The translations under genes and the position numbers were made by a program. From positions 1 through 56,461 of the forward strand of contig JADZCI010000053.1 of NCBI GenBank assembly GCA_020851655.1: 56,461 bases of DNA, written 5' to 3'. Source of the DNA: Bryobacterales bacterium. GTDB lineage: Bacteria > Acidobacteriota > Terriglobia > Bryobacterales > Bryobacteraceae. This document shows positions 48,050 to 56,253 of the stretch, piece by piece. Positions within the stretch are counted from its first letter, which is position 1, and each line of letters opens with the position of its first letter. Below the pieces are notes generated by a model, which was given only the letters and a program-made list of their open reading frames with translations, was not told where the DNA came from and ran no database searches.

Positions 48050-51000
48050 AGCAAGCCTTTGCGACGGCGGTAGCCGTAGAGAATGAGCATGGACGAAATG
48101 AGGGCCGTGGACCAAACCAGGATGGGAGAGGTCTCGACGGCTTGCATGGCGGACAGGGCGGGCCGCGCCAGCGCGAGGCGGGTTCCGGTGATGGCCTGAG
48201 CGGGTGGCGCGCCCGGCCGCGGCGCCGTGCCCGGCGGATCGATCTTCGCCCGGAACGGCGTCGCCCCGGCACGCCGGATGATGGCCGACATCCGGGCAGC
48301 CAGCGCCGTGCCGGTGGCGCCGCTGCCGGGAGCATTGAGGTTGCCGGTGACGTACTTTTCGAGCGATTTGTTGCCGCCGGAAACCAGTCCGCCCGAGTCG
48401 CCGTGAGCCGCGACCAGTTCAGCGTAAAGCCGCGATAGAGATGCGACGGCCTCGCCGCTCGCTTTCCAGTAGCCTTTGCGCGACGCCTCGAGCATGGTCG
48501 CCGCGATCTCTTCGAGCGCATGGGCGTTGTCCTTCTCCATCCACGCCCGAACGCCCAGGTTGTACTTGTCGCGGACATAGACTGAGTAAATCTCGTCCCA
48601 GACGCTTTCATCCACGCTGGAGGAACGGGTGACGGCCCAACCGAACGTGTTCTTCACGAGTTCGGCGGCGTGCCCCGCTCCGGCGTAGCCGTGTTCCTTC
48701 ATCCCCGCCACCCAGTTCTTGTTCAGCAGTTCGGAGCGAAGGTTGGAGGCGAGCACCTCGTGGAAATCGCGCATCTGCGCTCCCCCCGGGTCGCGGACAT
48801 CGGCAATGAGCGCCTCCGGTTCCTTCCCGGTGAGCTTCTTGACCGCAAGGCTCAATCCGCCCAGGTATTCGTAGGCGTGGTGATTGGAAAGCTGGCTGGT
48901 CATGTTCGACGCCCAGACGCGGATCAGCGTATCGGTGCCCTGGATGTTCTGTTCGTACAAGCCGTCTATCTTCTCGCCCCACTTATCGCCGGTGTAGACG
49001 TAACTCATATTGTCGATGTAGACGCTGGCGACCTCGTCATCCTTTTCCCATACACCGGACCGGGGGACCATGTAGAGGATATTGGTTCCGGACATGTTGC
49101 CTGGCTTGGTGCCGAAGATTCGCGCCACGGCGAGCTCGCGGGCCTTTTCGGCGGCAAATCCCTTGGCGCTGAGCCGGCGCTCGTTGTCGAGTGTTCCTTG
49201 GCGGACCCAGTTTTCGTCTTCCTTGAGTTGGGAAACGAGCCGGACGGCTTTGTCCAATAGTTTGACCCGCGTGCCGAAGTTCTCCTTGTATAAGCCACCC
49301 ATTGCCAGGAAGATGTCGACACGCGGCCGTTTGAGTTCCTCTTTGGGGATCAGTTCGACATCGATGGCGAGATTGTTGCGGTCCCACACGGGCCGCACTC
49401 CCATCAGGTAAAGCGCTTGCGCTTCGATGACGCCGAAATCGCGCATCGTATCCATGCCGCTCAGGTCAAGGCCTACTTTGTGGGGGTGGCGTTTCCGCAG
49501 AGTTTCGTCGATGAGTTGAACCGCCACTTCCCAGGCGGCTTTCGTCGGAATCTCTTCCGGATTGAGCGCGTAGAGGTTGCGTCCGCCGGGAATGGAGTTG
49601 GGATTGCGAATCGGCTCGGGCCCCGGACCGGGAGGGATGAACCGGCCGTCCAGGGCGCGGAGCAAGCCGGCGGTCTCCTGGCGCGCGTCGAGCAATTTCG
49701 AGCGCATCTCCCGGGCAAACTCGAGGTCTTTGACCAGATCGGTGGTCTTTGGCTGAGGAGCGTTGGCGGGCAGGTGTGCCGCCAGGAAGGCTTCGCCTTG
49801 TTCGCGCAGCCAGATACGCTTGTCCGAAGCCGTCTTCAGCTCCGCCGGTGGAGGGGTGGCCGCCGCCAGGTGATCCAGGAACTTTCCGCCCAGAATCAGC
49901 GTGAGATAGGGGTTGATGAACTTCTCTTCCAAGGGCTGCCCCAACACGTGCAACGTCTGCGGGGTGCGGTCCTCGTACAGATGCTGAATGTGCTCGGATA
50001 TGGCGGCGACCTGCTCGTCGTCGAGCGCCGGAGTCTGTGGCGGGATTCTGGTGGACTCCAGCATCTTCTCCGCTCGGGCGGCCGCGGTGATCGTCTTGCG
50101 GAACTGTTCGCGAAGCAATCCGGGTTCCAGCGCATTGAACTTCTGAATGTCGCTGCGCAGGTTGGCGTAGGATTCCGGAAAGCCGGAATTGATCGTTGGC
50201 GGAATCGCGTGATCGACGAGCTCGGCGAACGACCGGCGCCGCGACAGTGTCGCCTCCGCCAGGTTATCCATTATCCAGACGTTGACGACGGGCATCGCGC
50301 CGGTGCACAGCGAACTCCAGTCCTCGGGCGTCATGCCGGCTTCCTTGCCCGGCAGCAGTTCCAGGCTTCCGTGTGTGCCCCAGTGCACGATGGCGTCGGC
50401 TTTGAAGCCGTCCTGCAACCACCAGTAGAAGGCCAGGTAGTTGTGCGGCGGAGGAATGTCGCGTGAGTGAAGCAGCTTCTCGTCCACTTTTTCGCCGCGT
50501 TCCGGCTGCGGCATCATGACGACGTTGCCGAGGTTGATGCGCGGCAGGACGATGAACTTCACGCCGTCTTTTTCAACCACCATGATGCGGCCGGGGGGTG
50601 GACCGAAGTGTTTGACCATGAGCGCCTGCTGCGCCGGGGTCAGCCGCGATTCGAACCATTGGCGGTACTTCCGCAAAGGGATCAGCACGGGGTCGCCGCG
50701 CTCGACCATCTGCTCCAGCGCACCCTGATTCCACGGGCCGTGATTGCGTGCTCCGGTGCGAATCCAGTTGATCAGATCCGCACTGTCCCTGGGCAGGCGG
50801 GTCAGCGTGTAGCCGTGCTCCTTCATGAGCGGCAGAAAGCGGACCGCGCTCTCCGGTCCATCGAGAAACGCCCCGGTCGGGCTGCCGCGCATCAGGTCAT
50901 CCTGCCCCAGGCCCTTGTTGTAGTAAATGAGCGCGATCTTCTTTTCCGAGTTCGGCTTCTGCCGCAGCCGGATCCAGGAAGCGGCGCGTTGGGCAAAGCG

Positions 51001-52008
51001 TGTGACGCCCGCTTGGTCGGGCTCGTGCAAATGGAAGCCGCTGATGTTCACCTTCATCCCGCCCACCACGACCGGCTCGATGGTGCCCCACGACTCTTGC
51101 AGCGTCATGAACATGCCCACGTCGCGGAAAGAGAGTCCGCGCGGGTCCTTTCTCCATTCGTCCAGCGTGTACCCCAACATCGACACCGGCCGCAGGTAGG
51201 GCACATCGAGCAGCTCGAGAGTATTTCGCGAGTCCCACATGGCGCCGTGGCGGTCTTCAATCAGAAGGTCCGGATGAACCTGCCGGATCAGACCGTCCAC
51301 GAGAGTCTGCCGTTCGCCGAAGATGACGGCGGCGTTGATTCCCTGTTTTTCGAGCGCTTTGACCTGCGCGTCGATCACCTTCAGGTCGCGTGTCACCCAG
51401 AACGACTGCTGGATCAGCATCGCCGCGACGGGCGCACCTTCTTTCCACCGCCCCTTGCCGAGCTTGTAAGTCTTGAGAGAAGCGAAATCGGCGAACGGCT
51501 CGACGCGGGAATGGTCATACAGCCCCTGGTCGGGCACTTCCACGGGTGGTTCGACTTTACCAGGCCTGCCCAGGTACTTGCTGGCGGCGTAGACGAGCAT
51601 CCGGCCTATGTTGACGCTCCCGTTGGCGCGCCAATATTTCTGTATCGCCGGGTCGGTCTCCAACACCGAAAGCCGCTCCAGTTCCGCGTGGCTGGACCGC
51701 TTGTCGAGCGCCACAATTCGGGGGCCGCGTTTGGCGCCCTGGAGTTCGGCGGCCCACTTCGCCACACGCTGCGCTTCGGCCGGCTCGATATTGAGCACGA
51801 ACAGGATCCGGCAGGATTCCGCCTCGGCCTTGCGGCTGCCGCCGCTTACCTCGGCCGGCTTGATGAACGACGCGGCCAACCCCAATTCGCGGGAACTGGA
51901 GTCGAGCATGGGTTCGGCCCGCTCCCACACCCCGAGGAAGCACATCCGCGAGGATGGTTCGGCGGCTGAGGCGATCGAAATGAGCGCGGCAAGGAACAGC
52001 GAACGCAT
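48043..52008 (-). CDS. CobN/BchH-family chelatase homologue, exported and anchored (HmuS-like)
   Basis: A 1321-residue protein. Signal peptide MRSLFLAALISIASAA; C-terminal membrane helix (ILVWSTALISSMLILYGYRR) with a short basic cytoplasmic tail, so the body faces the periplasm. CobN-family blocks: LIYYNKGLGQDDLM, MPQPERGEK, IVHWGTHGSLELLPGKEAG, NMSGTNILYMVPRSGVWEKD, YIDNMSYVYTGDKWGE and TRSSSVDESVWDEIYSVYV. Cobaltochelatase CobN itself is cytoplasmic and needs CobS/CobT, absent here. By context I infer an HmuS-type protein that takes iron out of heme or handles another tetrapyrrole. It begins five bases after the TonB receptor. Confidence 0.9.
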   Translation of the reverse strand: MRSLFLAALISIASAAEPSSRMCFLGVWERAEPMLDSSSRELGLAASFIKPAEVSGGSRKAEAESCRILFVLNIEPAEAQRVAKWAAELQGAKRGPRIVALDKRSSHAELERLSVLETDPAIQKYWRANGSVNIGRMLVYAASKYLGRPGKVEPPVEVPDQGLYDHSRVEPFADFASLKTYKLGKGRWKEGAPVAAMLIQQSFWVTRDLKVIDAQVKALEKQGINAAVIFGERQTLVDGLIRQVHPDLLIEDRHGAMWDSRNTLELLDVPYLRPVSMLGYTLDEWRKDPRGLSFRDVGMFMTLQESWGTIEPVVVGGMKVNISGFHLHEPDQAGVTRFAQRAASWIRLRQKPNSEKKIALIYYNKGLGQDDLMRGSPTGAFLDGPESAVRFLPLMKEHGYTLTRLPRDSADLINWIRTGARNHGPWNQGALEQMVERGDPVLIPLRKYRQWFESRLTPAQQALMVKHFGPPPGRIMVVEKDGVKFIVLPRINLGNVVMMPQPERGEKVDEKLLHSRDIPPPHNYLAFYWWLQDGFKADAIVHWGTHGSLELLPGKEAGMTPEDWSSLCTGAMPVVNVWIMDNLAEATLSRRRSFAELVDHAIPPTINSGFPESYANLRSDIQKFNALEPGLLREQFRKTITAAARAEKMLESTRIPPQTPALDDEQVAAISEHIQHLYEDRTPQTLHVLGQPLEEKFINPYLTLILGGKFLDHLAAATPPPAELKTASDKRIWLREQGEAFLAAHLPANAPQPKTTDLVKDLEFAREMRSKLLDARQETAGLLRALDGRFIPPGPGPEPIRNPNSIPGGRNLYALNPEEIPTKAAWEVAVQLIDETLRKRHPHKVGLDLSGMDTMRDFGVIEAQALYLMGVRPVWDRNNLAIDVELIPKEELKRPRVDIFLAMGGLYKENFGTRVKLLDKAVRLVSQLKEDENWVRQGTLDNERRLSAKGFAAEKARELAVARIFGTKPGNMSGTNILYMVPRSGVWEKDDEVASVYIDNMSYVYTGDKWGEKIDGLYEQNIQGTDTLIRVWASNMTSQLSNHHAYEYLGGLSLAVKKLTGKEPEALIADVRDPGGAQMRDFHEVLASNLRSELLNKNWVAGMKEHGYAGAGHAAELVKNTFGWAVTRSSSVDESVWDEIYSVYVRDKYNLGVRAWMEKDNAHALEEIAATMLEASRKGYWKASGEAVASLSRLYAELVAAHGDSGGLVSGGNKSLEKYVTGNLNAPGSGATGTALAARMSAIIRRAGATPFRAKIDPPGTAPRPGAPPAQAITGTRLALARPALSAMQAVETSPILVWSTALISSMLILYGYRRRKGLLC

Positions 52009-52013
52009 CGTGA

Positions 52014-54221
52014 TCAGAACCGGAATTTTGTGCCGATGAGCGTGGCGAATCCGGGCGCGCGCAATTGCTGCTGCGAGTAGGACTCGCGGTAGTCCTGATT
52101 CAGCAGGTTGCTGAAGTTCACAAAGAAGCCCCAACCCGCTTTCCGGTCCTTGAACAGATCGTAGCCGAGGCGGAGGTTGGCGATGGCGTAGCCCGGAATC
52201 TGGAATCCGGGGCGATAGGCGGGGTTGGTGGCGCTGGGCGAGCCGTAACCAGGGTCACGCGAGAAACCGGCATCCAGTTCGTCGTCCGGGGCGTGGTGGC
52301 GAAGCCGGTCCGCCATGTTTACGCTCGCGTCCACCCACCAGTTCTGGCGCTTCGGCGTATAGCGGAATCCAGTGGTTCCGAAGGCGGGCGGGATAAATCG
52401 CAAACGTACATTGCGGATCGTGTCCATGCCGCGCGTGTAGGTGAAGTTGCCGTACCACAACAGTGTGGGGTGGACCTGATAAGCCATGTAGCTCTCGATG
52501 CCGCGCACATAGCCTTCGGCGCCGTTCACGTTGTTGCGCGCCACCACCACGCCGATACCCGGAATATTGATGAAGCCCGTGGCCTTGGCCAGAAGGAAAT
52601 CCCGCAACTCGTTCGTATAGAAGGTGACCGAGGCGGTCAGCCGGCGGCTCGCATAACGCGACCCAACTTCATAGCTTGTGCTCCGTTCAGGTCCGACATT
52701 CGGGCTCGGCACCGAGGCGATGCCGGACGCAAACACCGGCACGCCCGTGCTCAACGTGTCGTTGAATGTCGGAGCCCGGAAGCCGGTGGCGATGTTGACG
52801 TTAAAGCTCAGCTCGTTGGTGGCGTGGTAGACCGCGCCGGCGTTCCAGGTAACCGCATTCCAACGCTTGTCGAGCGTCAGGTCCCGCACGGTGAACGGTA
52901 TCAGCGCGTCTTCCGGACGAGGAAAGGAGATCAACCGCGTGGTCTCGTAGCGGACGCCGGCCGATGCGATCAGGCGGCGGACCACTTGGATCTGCGCAAT
53001 CCCAAACATGTCATAGACGTTGTAGTTGCCCGGCGGAACGTTGCCGTTGGGTATCGTGACCACTTCGCCGCCGGTGCCCTTGCTCGTGGTGTACAGGCGC
53101 TTGTCGGATTTCAGCGACTCCGTGTGGTAATCCGAGCCGTAGATCAGCTTGACCTGTTTCCAGCGGCTGGCGTTCTGCGCGCCTCCGCCCCACACGTCCT
53201 GCCCCGCGTCGGTCCGCGTCCGTGTGAACGCCTTTGCGCTTTCGACGGTTTGATCCCGTACCCCGCCGTAGAACTGCGAATAGGCGTATAACCGGAGTTC
53301 GTCGCTCCAGCGGCCGGAATTCGTCCGCACATAATCGATTTTGGCGATGCCTCGCTGCTCCAGGGGTCCGGTGATGCGCGGAACCCCGCTGGGATTGAGC
53401 TTGGACTGTGAATAGGTGGCGACATCGACGCGCCGGTTCTGTATGTAGGAGGCGTGAATCGAGTCCTTGTCTGTCAGCTTGAAGCCGAAACTGACGCTGC
53501 CGCCATAGGACGCAAAGCCAGTGTTCTTCATGATGCCGAGGTGCGGAACCCGGTAATCGTCAACGTCCTGTCCGCTGAAATTCGCCATTAAGGTGAACCG
53601 GCGCGTGGCCAGCCAGTAGTTGGCCAAGCCCGTGTTTTCATGATCCACGGCGCCGAAGCGATATTCGAGTTCGCCGCCTTGTTGTACATCGTGCGCGAAA
53701 TCCTGGGGTCCGCGGGTCATCACGTTGATCACGCCGCCAATCGCGTCGCTGCCGAACTGAACCGCGCCCGGCCCCCGGATGACCTCCATGCGTTCGACCG
53801 ACCCAACCGGAACCTGGTTGAAGAATCCGTTCGGTCCTCCAAAGATCGCTCCATTGTTAATGCGTATGCCGTCCCAGAGGTAAAGCACGCGGTTCCCAAT
53901 CTGCCCGCGCACAATCGGTGAACCCTGGGCGGCAACCTGAACGGAATAGATGCCTGGCTCTTCGCGGAGCATCTGGTTGGGAGTCCTTGCCTGGAGCCGC
54001 ACAATCGAGTCCGCCGGCAGGATGGTGATCGCTTGAGGCAGGTCCTTGACTTCCTCCGAGGTTCGCGTCGCGGTGACGGTCACTTCCGAGAGCAGAATTC
54101 CGATTTCGGGTGCTGGAGAATCTTTCGCTTTTTCTTTACTACTCGCGTTGTTTGGTTGTGGTGAAGTCTGCCCGAAACCCTGCAATACTACGAACCAAAG
54201 AGCTAAGACGAGCCTTTTCAT
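52014..54221 (-). CDS. TonB-dependent outer-membrane receptor (HmuR-like)
   Basis: A 735-residue receptor: signal peptide MKRLVLALWFVVLQGFG, a probable TonB box in EVTVTATRTSEEVK, plug domain (about 50-170, IVRGQIGNRVLYLWDGIRIN and RGPGAVQFGSDAIGGVINV) and a 22-strand-type barrel ending in Phe (LIGTKFRF). GFRAPTFND followed by SPNVGPERS resembles the FRAP-NPNL pattern of heme receptors. No STN signalling domain. ATG at 54221 follows GGAGGAGA; a GTG four codons earlier is within the ribosome-binding site. First gene of the hmu-like operon. Confidence 0.93.
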   Translation of the reverse strand: MKRLVLALWFVVLQGFGQTSPQPNNASSKEKAKDSPAPEIGILLSEVTVTATRTSEEVKDLPQAITILPADSIVRLQARTPNQMLREEPGIYSVQVAAQGSPIVRGQIGNRVLYLWDGIRINNGAIFGGPNGFFNQVPVGSVERMEVIRGPGAVQFGSDAIGGVINVMTRGPQDFAHDVQQGGELEYRFGAVDHENTGLANYWLATRRFTLMANFSGQDVDDYRVPHLGIMKNTGFASYGGSVSFGFKLTDKDSIHASYIQNRRVDVATYSQSKLNPSGVPRITGPLEQRGIAKIDYVRTNSGRWSDELRLYAYSQFYGGVRDQTVESAKAFTRTRTDAGQDVWGGGAQNASRWKQVKLIYGSDYHTESLKSDKRLYTTSKGTGGEVVTIPNGNVPPGNYNVYDMFGIAQIQVVRRLIASAGVRYETTRLISFPRPEDALIPFTVRDLTLDKRWNAVTWNAGAVYHATNELSFNVNIATGFRAPTFNDTLSTGVPVFASGIASVPSPNVGPERSTSYEVGSRYASRRLTASVTFYTNELRDFLLAKATGFINIPGIGVVVARNNVNGAEGYVRGIESYMAYQVHPTLLWYGNFTYTRGMDTIRNVRLRFIPPAFGTTGFRYTPKRQNWWVDASVNMADRLRHHAPDDELDAGFSRDPGYGSPSATNPAYRPGFQIPGYAIANLRLGYDLFKDRKAGWGFFVNFSNLLNQDYRESYSQQQLRAPGFATLIGTKFRF

Positions 54222-54275
54222 TCTCTCCTCCACGGATCGGGTGGAACTGAAGCCCCCGCCGTAGACTTAATGTTA

Positions 54276-54322
54276 ACTGCAACTTTCTGTAATCTTCCAG
54301 ACCGCTAACCGTCAATTAGTAC
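54276..54322 (-). repeat. Duplicated upstream element, copy A
   Basis: On the minus strand: GTACTAA, 15 bases, CTGGAAGATTACA, 5 bases, TTGCAGT. Copy B (54448-54495) has the same blocks with the same 15-base spacing. It lies 54 bases ahead of the receptor ATG. TTGACG (54315-54310) with TACAGA (54291-54286), 18 bases apart, may be the operon promoter, though the -10 is poor. Confidence 0.75.
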
Positions 54323-54326
54323 TAAT
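54315..54326. promoter_or_regulatory. Perfect 12-bp palindrome, operator candidate
   Basis: ATTAGTACTAAT reads the same on both strands and overlaps the candidate -35 box of the receptor operon. Copy B keeps only one half (TTAGTAC). The regulator is not identifiable; it does not match the classical Fur box. Confidence 0.5.
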
Positions 54327-54355
54327 CCGGACTAGGCCGAACGGTTTATTGGCGC

Positions 54356-54384
54356 AAAAAAAGCCGCGCAGAGGGCTGCGCGGC
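54356..54384 (-). terminator. Minus-strand intrinsic terminator upstream of the receptor
   Basis: A perfect 9-bp stem (gccgcgcag 54363-54371, ctgcgcggc 54376-54384) with a 4-base loop; on the minus strand it is followed by seven T residues (54362-54356). No minus-strand gene lies to its right, so it would act on a transcript beginning between 54385 and 54578, either as an attenuator for the receptor operon or as the 3' end of a small RNA. Confidence 0.75.
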
Positions 54385-54447
54385 GCAAGGGTGATTGTGA
54401 AAAATGGAATGTCTCGGCAACTAGGCCGGGTTCGCTGGCTTCATGAT

Positions 54448-54495
54448 ACTGCAAGTTTCATGTAATCTTCCAGTACATTTTTTGCAATTTAGTAC
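54448..54495 (-). repeat. Duplicated upstream element, copy B
   Basis: Minus-strand blocks GTACTAA, 15 bases, CTGGAAGATTACA, 6 bases, TTGCAGT match copy A. TTGCAA (54487-54482) and TACATG (54464-54459) are 17 bases apart and could form a promoter firing toward the terminator at 54384-54356, producing an RNA of about 100 bases. The rest of the 357-base intergenic region (54222-54578) shows no further clear feature. Confidence 0.7.
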
Positions 54496-54578
54496 CAGGC
54501 CGTCGTAGCCGGATCGCAAGAGTCCGTCTTTTTGCGAGGGCGGAATCGTCATAGAATCAGCAGAGAAGAGAGCCGGAT

Positions 54579-55130
54579 TTGATCTTCCGGGACGTTGAAG
54601 ACCGGGACTTGGTGTTGAGCGCCCAGCAGGGAAACGTGGACGCGTACAATACGCTTGTATCCCGCTGGGAGAAAAGGGTTTACAACTACCTTTTCCGGCT
54701 GTCCGGGAGTTCGGAAGACGCCTTTGATCTGAGCCAGGAGGCGTTTCTGAAGGCCTACCAGAGCTTGCGGAGGCTGGAAGATCCTGGGCGGTTCGGCGGC
54801 TGGTTGTTCCGGATCGCCCACAATGAGGCTATCTCATTGCATCGGAAGGCGCGGCCGGAAGCGGAGTTGAACGAATCCATCTATGCGCTGCCGTCGCAGC
54901 GGATGGCGCCGGTGGAGATCAGCCTGGCGGTCGAGACCGCGCTGGCGAAGTTATCGCCCGACCAGCGGGAGGCGGTTTTGTTGAAGGTTTACCAGGGATT
55001 CAAGTTCGAGGAAATCTCGGAGATCCTGGGATGTCCGGCGTCGACGATCAAGTCGCGCGTTTACACCGGATTGGAGATGTTGAAAGAGCTGCTGGCGCCC
55101 GTTGCGGGCCGCCGGGAGGATCGCACATGA
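54579..55130 (+). CDS. ECF-type RNA polymerase sigma factor
   Basis: A 183-residue extracytoplasmic-function sigma factor. Region 2 contains DLVLSAQQGNVDAYNTLVSR and GSSEDAFDLSQEAFLKAYQSL; region 4 is ALAKLSPDQREAVLLKVYQG, FEEISEILGCPASTIKSRVY. It starts at TTG (54579) after a GAGAAGAGAG purine stretch. The stop overlaps the ATG of the anti-sigma gene (ATGA). A TAGAAT at 54552-54557 could be a -10 box but lacks a good -35. Confidence 0.94.
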   Translation: MIFRDVEDRDLVLSAQQGNVDAYNTLVSRWEKRVYNYLFRLSGSSEDAFDLSQEAFLKAYQSLRRLEDPGRFGGWLFRIAHNEAISLHRKARPEAELNESIYALPSQRMAPVEISLAVETALAKLSPDQREAVLLKVYQGFKFEEISEILGCPASTIKSRVYTGLEMLKELLAPVAGRREDRT

Positions 55131-55711
55131 ACTGCGCTGCATTTGATTGGAAGGCCTATATTCTGGAAGAGCTTACCCCCTCGGACCGCGAGGGGTACGA
55201 GCGGCACCTCGCCTCGTGTCCGGAGTGCGCGGGGGAGGCCGGCGAGCTTGGCCTCACCCTGGTTGCGCTGCGCCGCTTGCCCGAGATGGAGCCTCCGCGC
55301 CGGATTTCGTTTGTGGCCGATCCGGTCCTTCAACCCTCCTGGTGGCAGCGGTTCTGGCGTTCCGGTCCGCAACTGGGATTTGCTTCAGCGGCCTTGCTGG
55401 CGGTGGCGCTGGTCGCAGGCGCCTGGATTCTGCGTCCCCCGGTTGGTCCGGCCGCGGCGCCGGTTGCTTCGCTCAGCGAGAGCCAGATTGAAGAGCGGGT
55501 GCAGAAGGAAGTCGACAGACGCCTCCCGGTGCTGCTATCGGAATCGCAGAAACAGAACCAAGCGGCCTTGGCGCGCATCGCCGGACTCGAAAAGCGGGTC
55601 GAGGATCAGCGCAGCAAAGACTTGAAAGATGTTCGCGAATCCTTTGGCTACCTCGAGCGCCAGTTGGGAACGCTGTACCGGACTACCAGCCAGGTGGGAG
55701 GCGATGACTGA
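55127..55711 (+). CDS. Zinc-type anti-sigma factor, membrane-anchored
   Basis: A 194-residue protein. The N-terminal domain ends in the ZAS pattern H-x3-C-x2-C (ERHLASCPEC, about residues 26-35) with a Cys at residue 3. One membrane helix spans about 84-103 (LGFASAALLAVALVAGAWIL). The periplasmic part contains a predicted coiled coil (SESQIEERVQKEVDRRL to RVEDQRSKDLKDVRESFG). By family and position it sequesters the sigma factor encoded just before it. Stop and next start overlap by one base (TGATG). Confidence 0.88.
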   Translation: MNCAAFDWKAYILEELTPSDREGYERHLASCPECAGEAGELGLTLVALRRLPEMEPPRRISFVADPVLQPSWWQRFWRSGPQLGFASAALLAVALVAGAWILRPPVGPAAAPVASLSESQIEERVQKEVDRRLPVLLSESQKQNQAALARIAGLEKRVEDQRSKDLKDVRESFGYLERQLGTLYRTTSQVGGDD

Positions 55712-56253
55712 TGCGCCGCGTGTTGCTGGTGGTGTTGCTCGGTGTGTTGACTGCCACGGCGCAGAAGCCCCAGGTATCGCGCTCCGAGCTGACGGCGATG
55801 GAAAAGAGCTTCGATGAGCGGATCAAGCGCTTCAATATCGACAGTCCGATGGAGATTCTGGGGCTCACCCGGGGGGTGTACCTGGAAGGATACGGCGCCG
55901 TATTTACGGCGGAAGTGAACCTAGTCCAGACTCCGGGACTGTCGCCGTTCCGTCCGGCGGAGTTCAGCAAAGAAGAGATTGCCCGGGTACGGCAGGCAAA
56001 ACTGCAGCGGATGCCTCAAGTGCGGCAGATGATGCGGGACTTTCTGGTGGCCTCGTCACAGTCACTGGACCGGGTGCCGCCACAGGAGCAGATTGCCGTC
56101 GCGTTGTTTCTGCTTTCGAAGCCCTGGGAGGATAAGACCGGCCTGCCCCAGCAGATCCTCATGCATGCCAGACGCCAGGCCTTGCTGGACGTCGCCACCA
56201 ACCGTGCGGACCGCTCCACACTGGACACGGCGATTCAAGAGCGTACGTTCTGA
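55711..56253 (+). CDS. Exported protein of unknown function
   Basis: A 180-residue protein with a signal peptide (MRRVLLVVLLGVLTATAQ). The mature part is mostly helical with a short beta region (YLEGYGAVFTAEVNLV) and ends in a polar segment. I recognise no family or catalytic motif. It lies between the anti-sigma factor and a GspE-type ATPase with one-base overlaps on both sides, so it is made together with them; a role in envelope sensing or secretion is only an inference from that arrangement. Confidence 0.8.
   Translation: MRRVLLVVLLGVLTATAQKPQVSRSELTAMEKSFDERIKRFNIDSPMEILGLTRGVYLEGYGAVFTAEVNLVQTPGLSPFRPAEFSKEEIARVRQAKLQRMPQVRQMMRDFLVASSQSLDRVPPQEQIAVALFLLSKPWEDKTGLPQQILMHARRQALLDVATNRADRSTLDTAIQERTF

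Noticed and set aside
49417..51969. Two long plus-strand frames
   Set aside because: Both are antisense to the CobN-like gene, whose family blocks are unmistakable.
54276..54495. CRISPR or attachment-site interpretation of the duplicated element
   Set aside because: There are only two imperfect copies at 172-base spacing, with a terminator between them and no cas or integrase gene nearby.
54222..54578. Cobalamin riboswitch ahead of the TonB receptor and CobN-like gene
   Set aside because: No B12-box-like GCCACTG segment is present on the minus strand, so cobalamin control is not supported by the sequence.
52014..55711. FecIR-type cell-surface signalling between the receptor and the neighbouring sigma/anti-sigma pair
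   Set aside because: The receptor has no N-terminal STN signalling domain, and the anti-sigma factor is of zinc (ZAS) type rather than FecR type; the sigma operon leads into a secretion-type ATPase instead.
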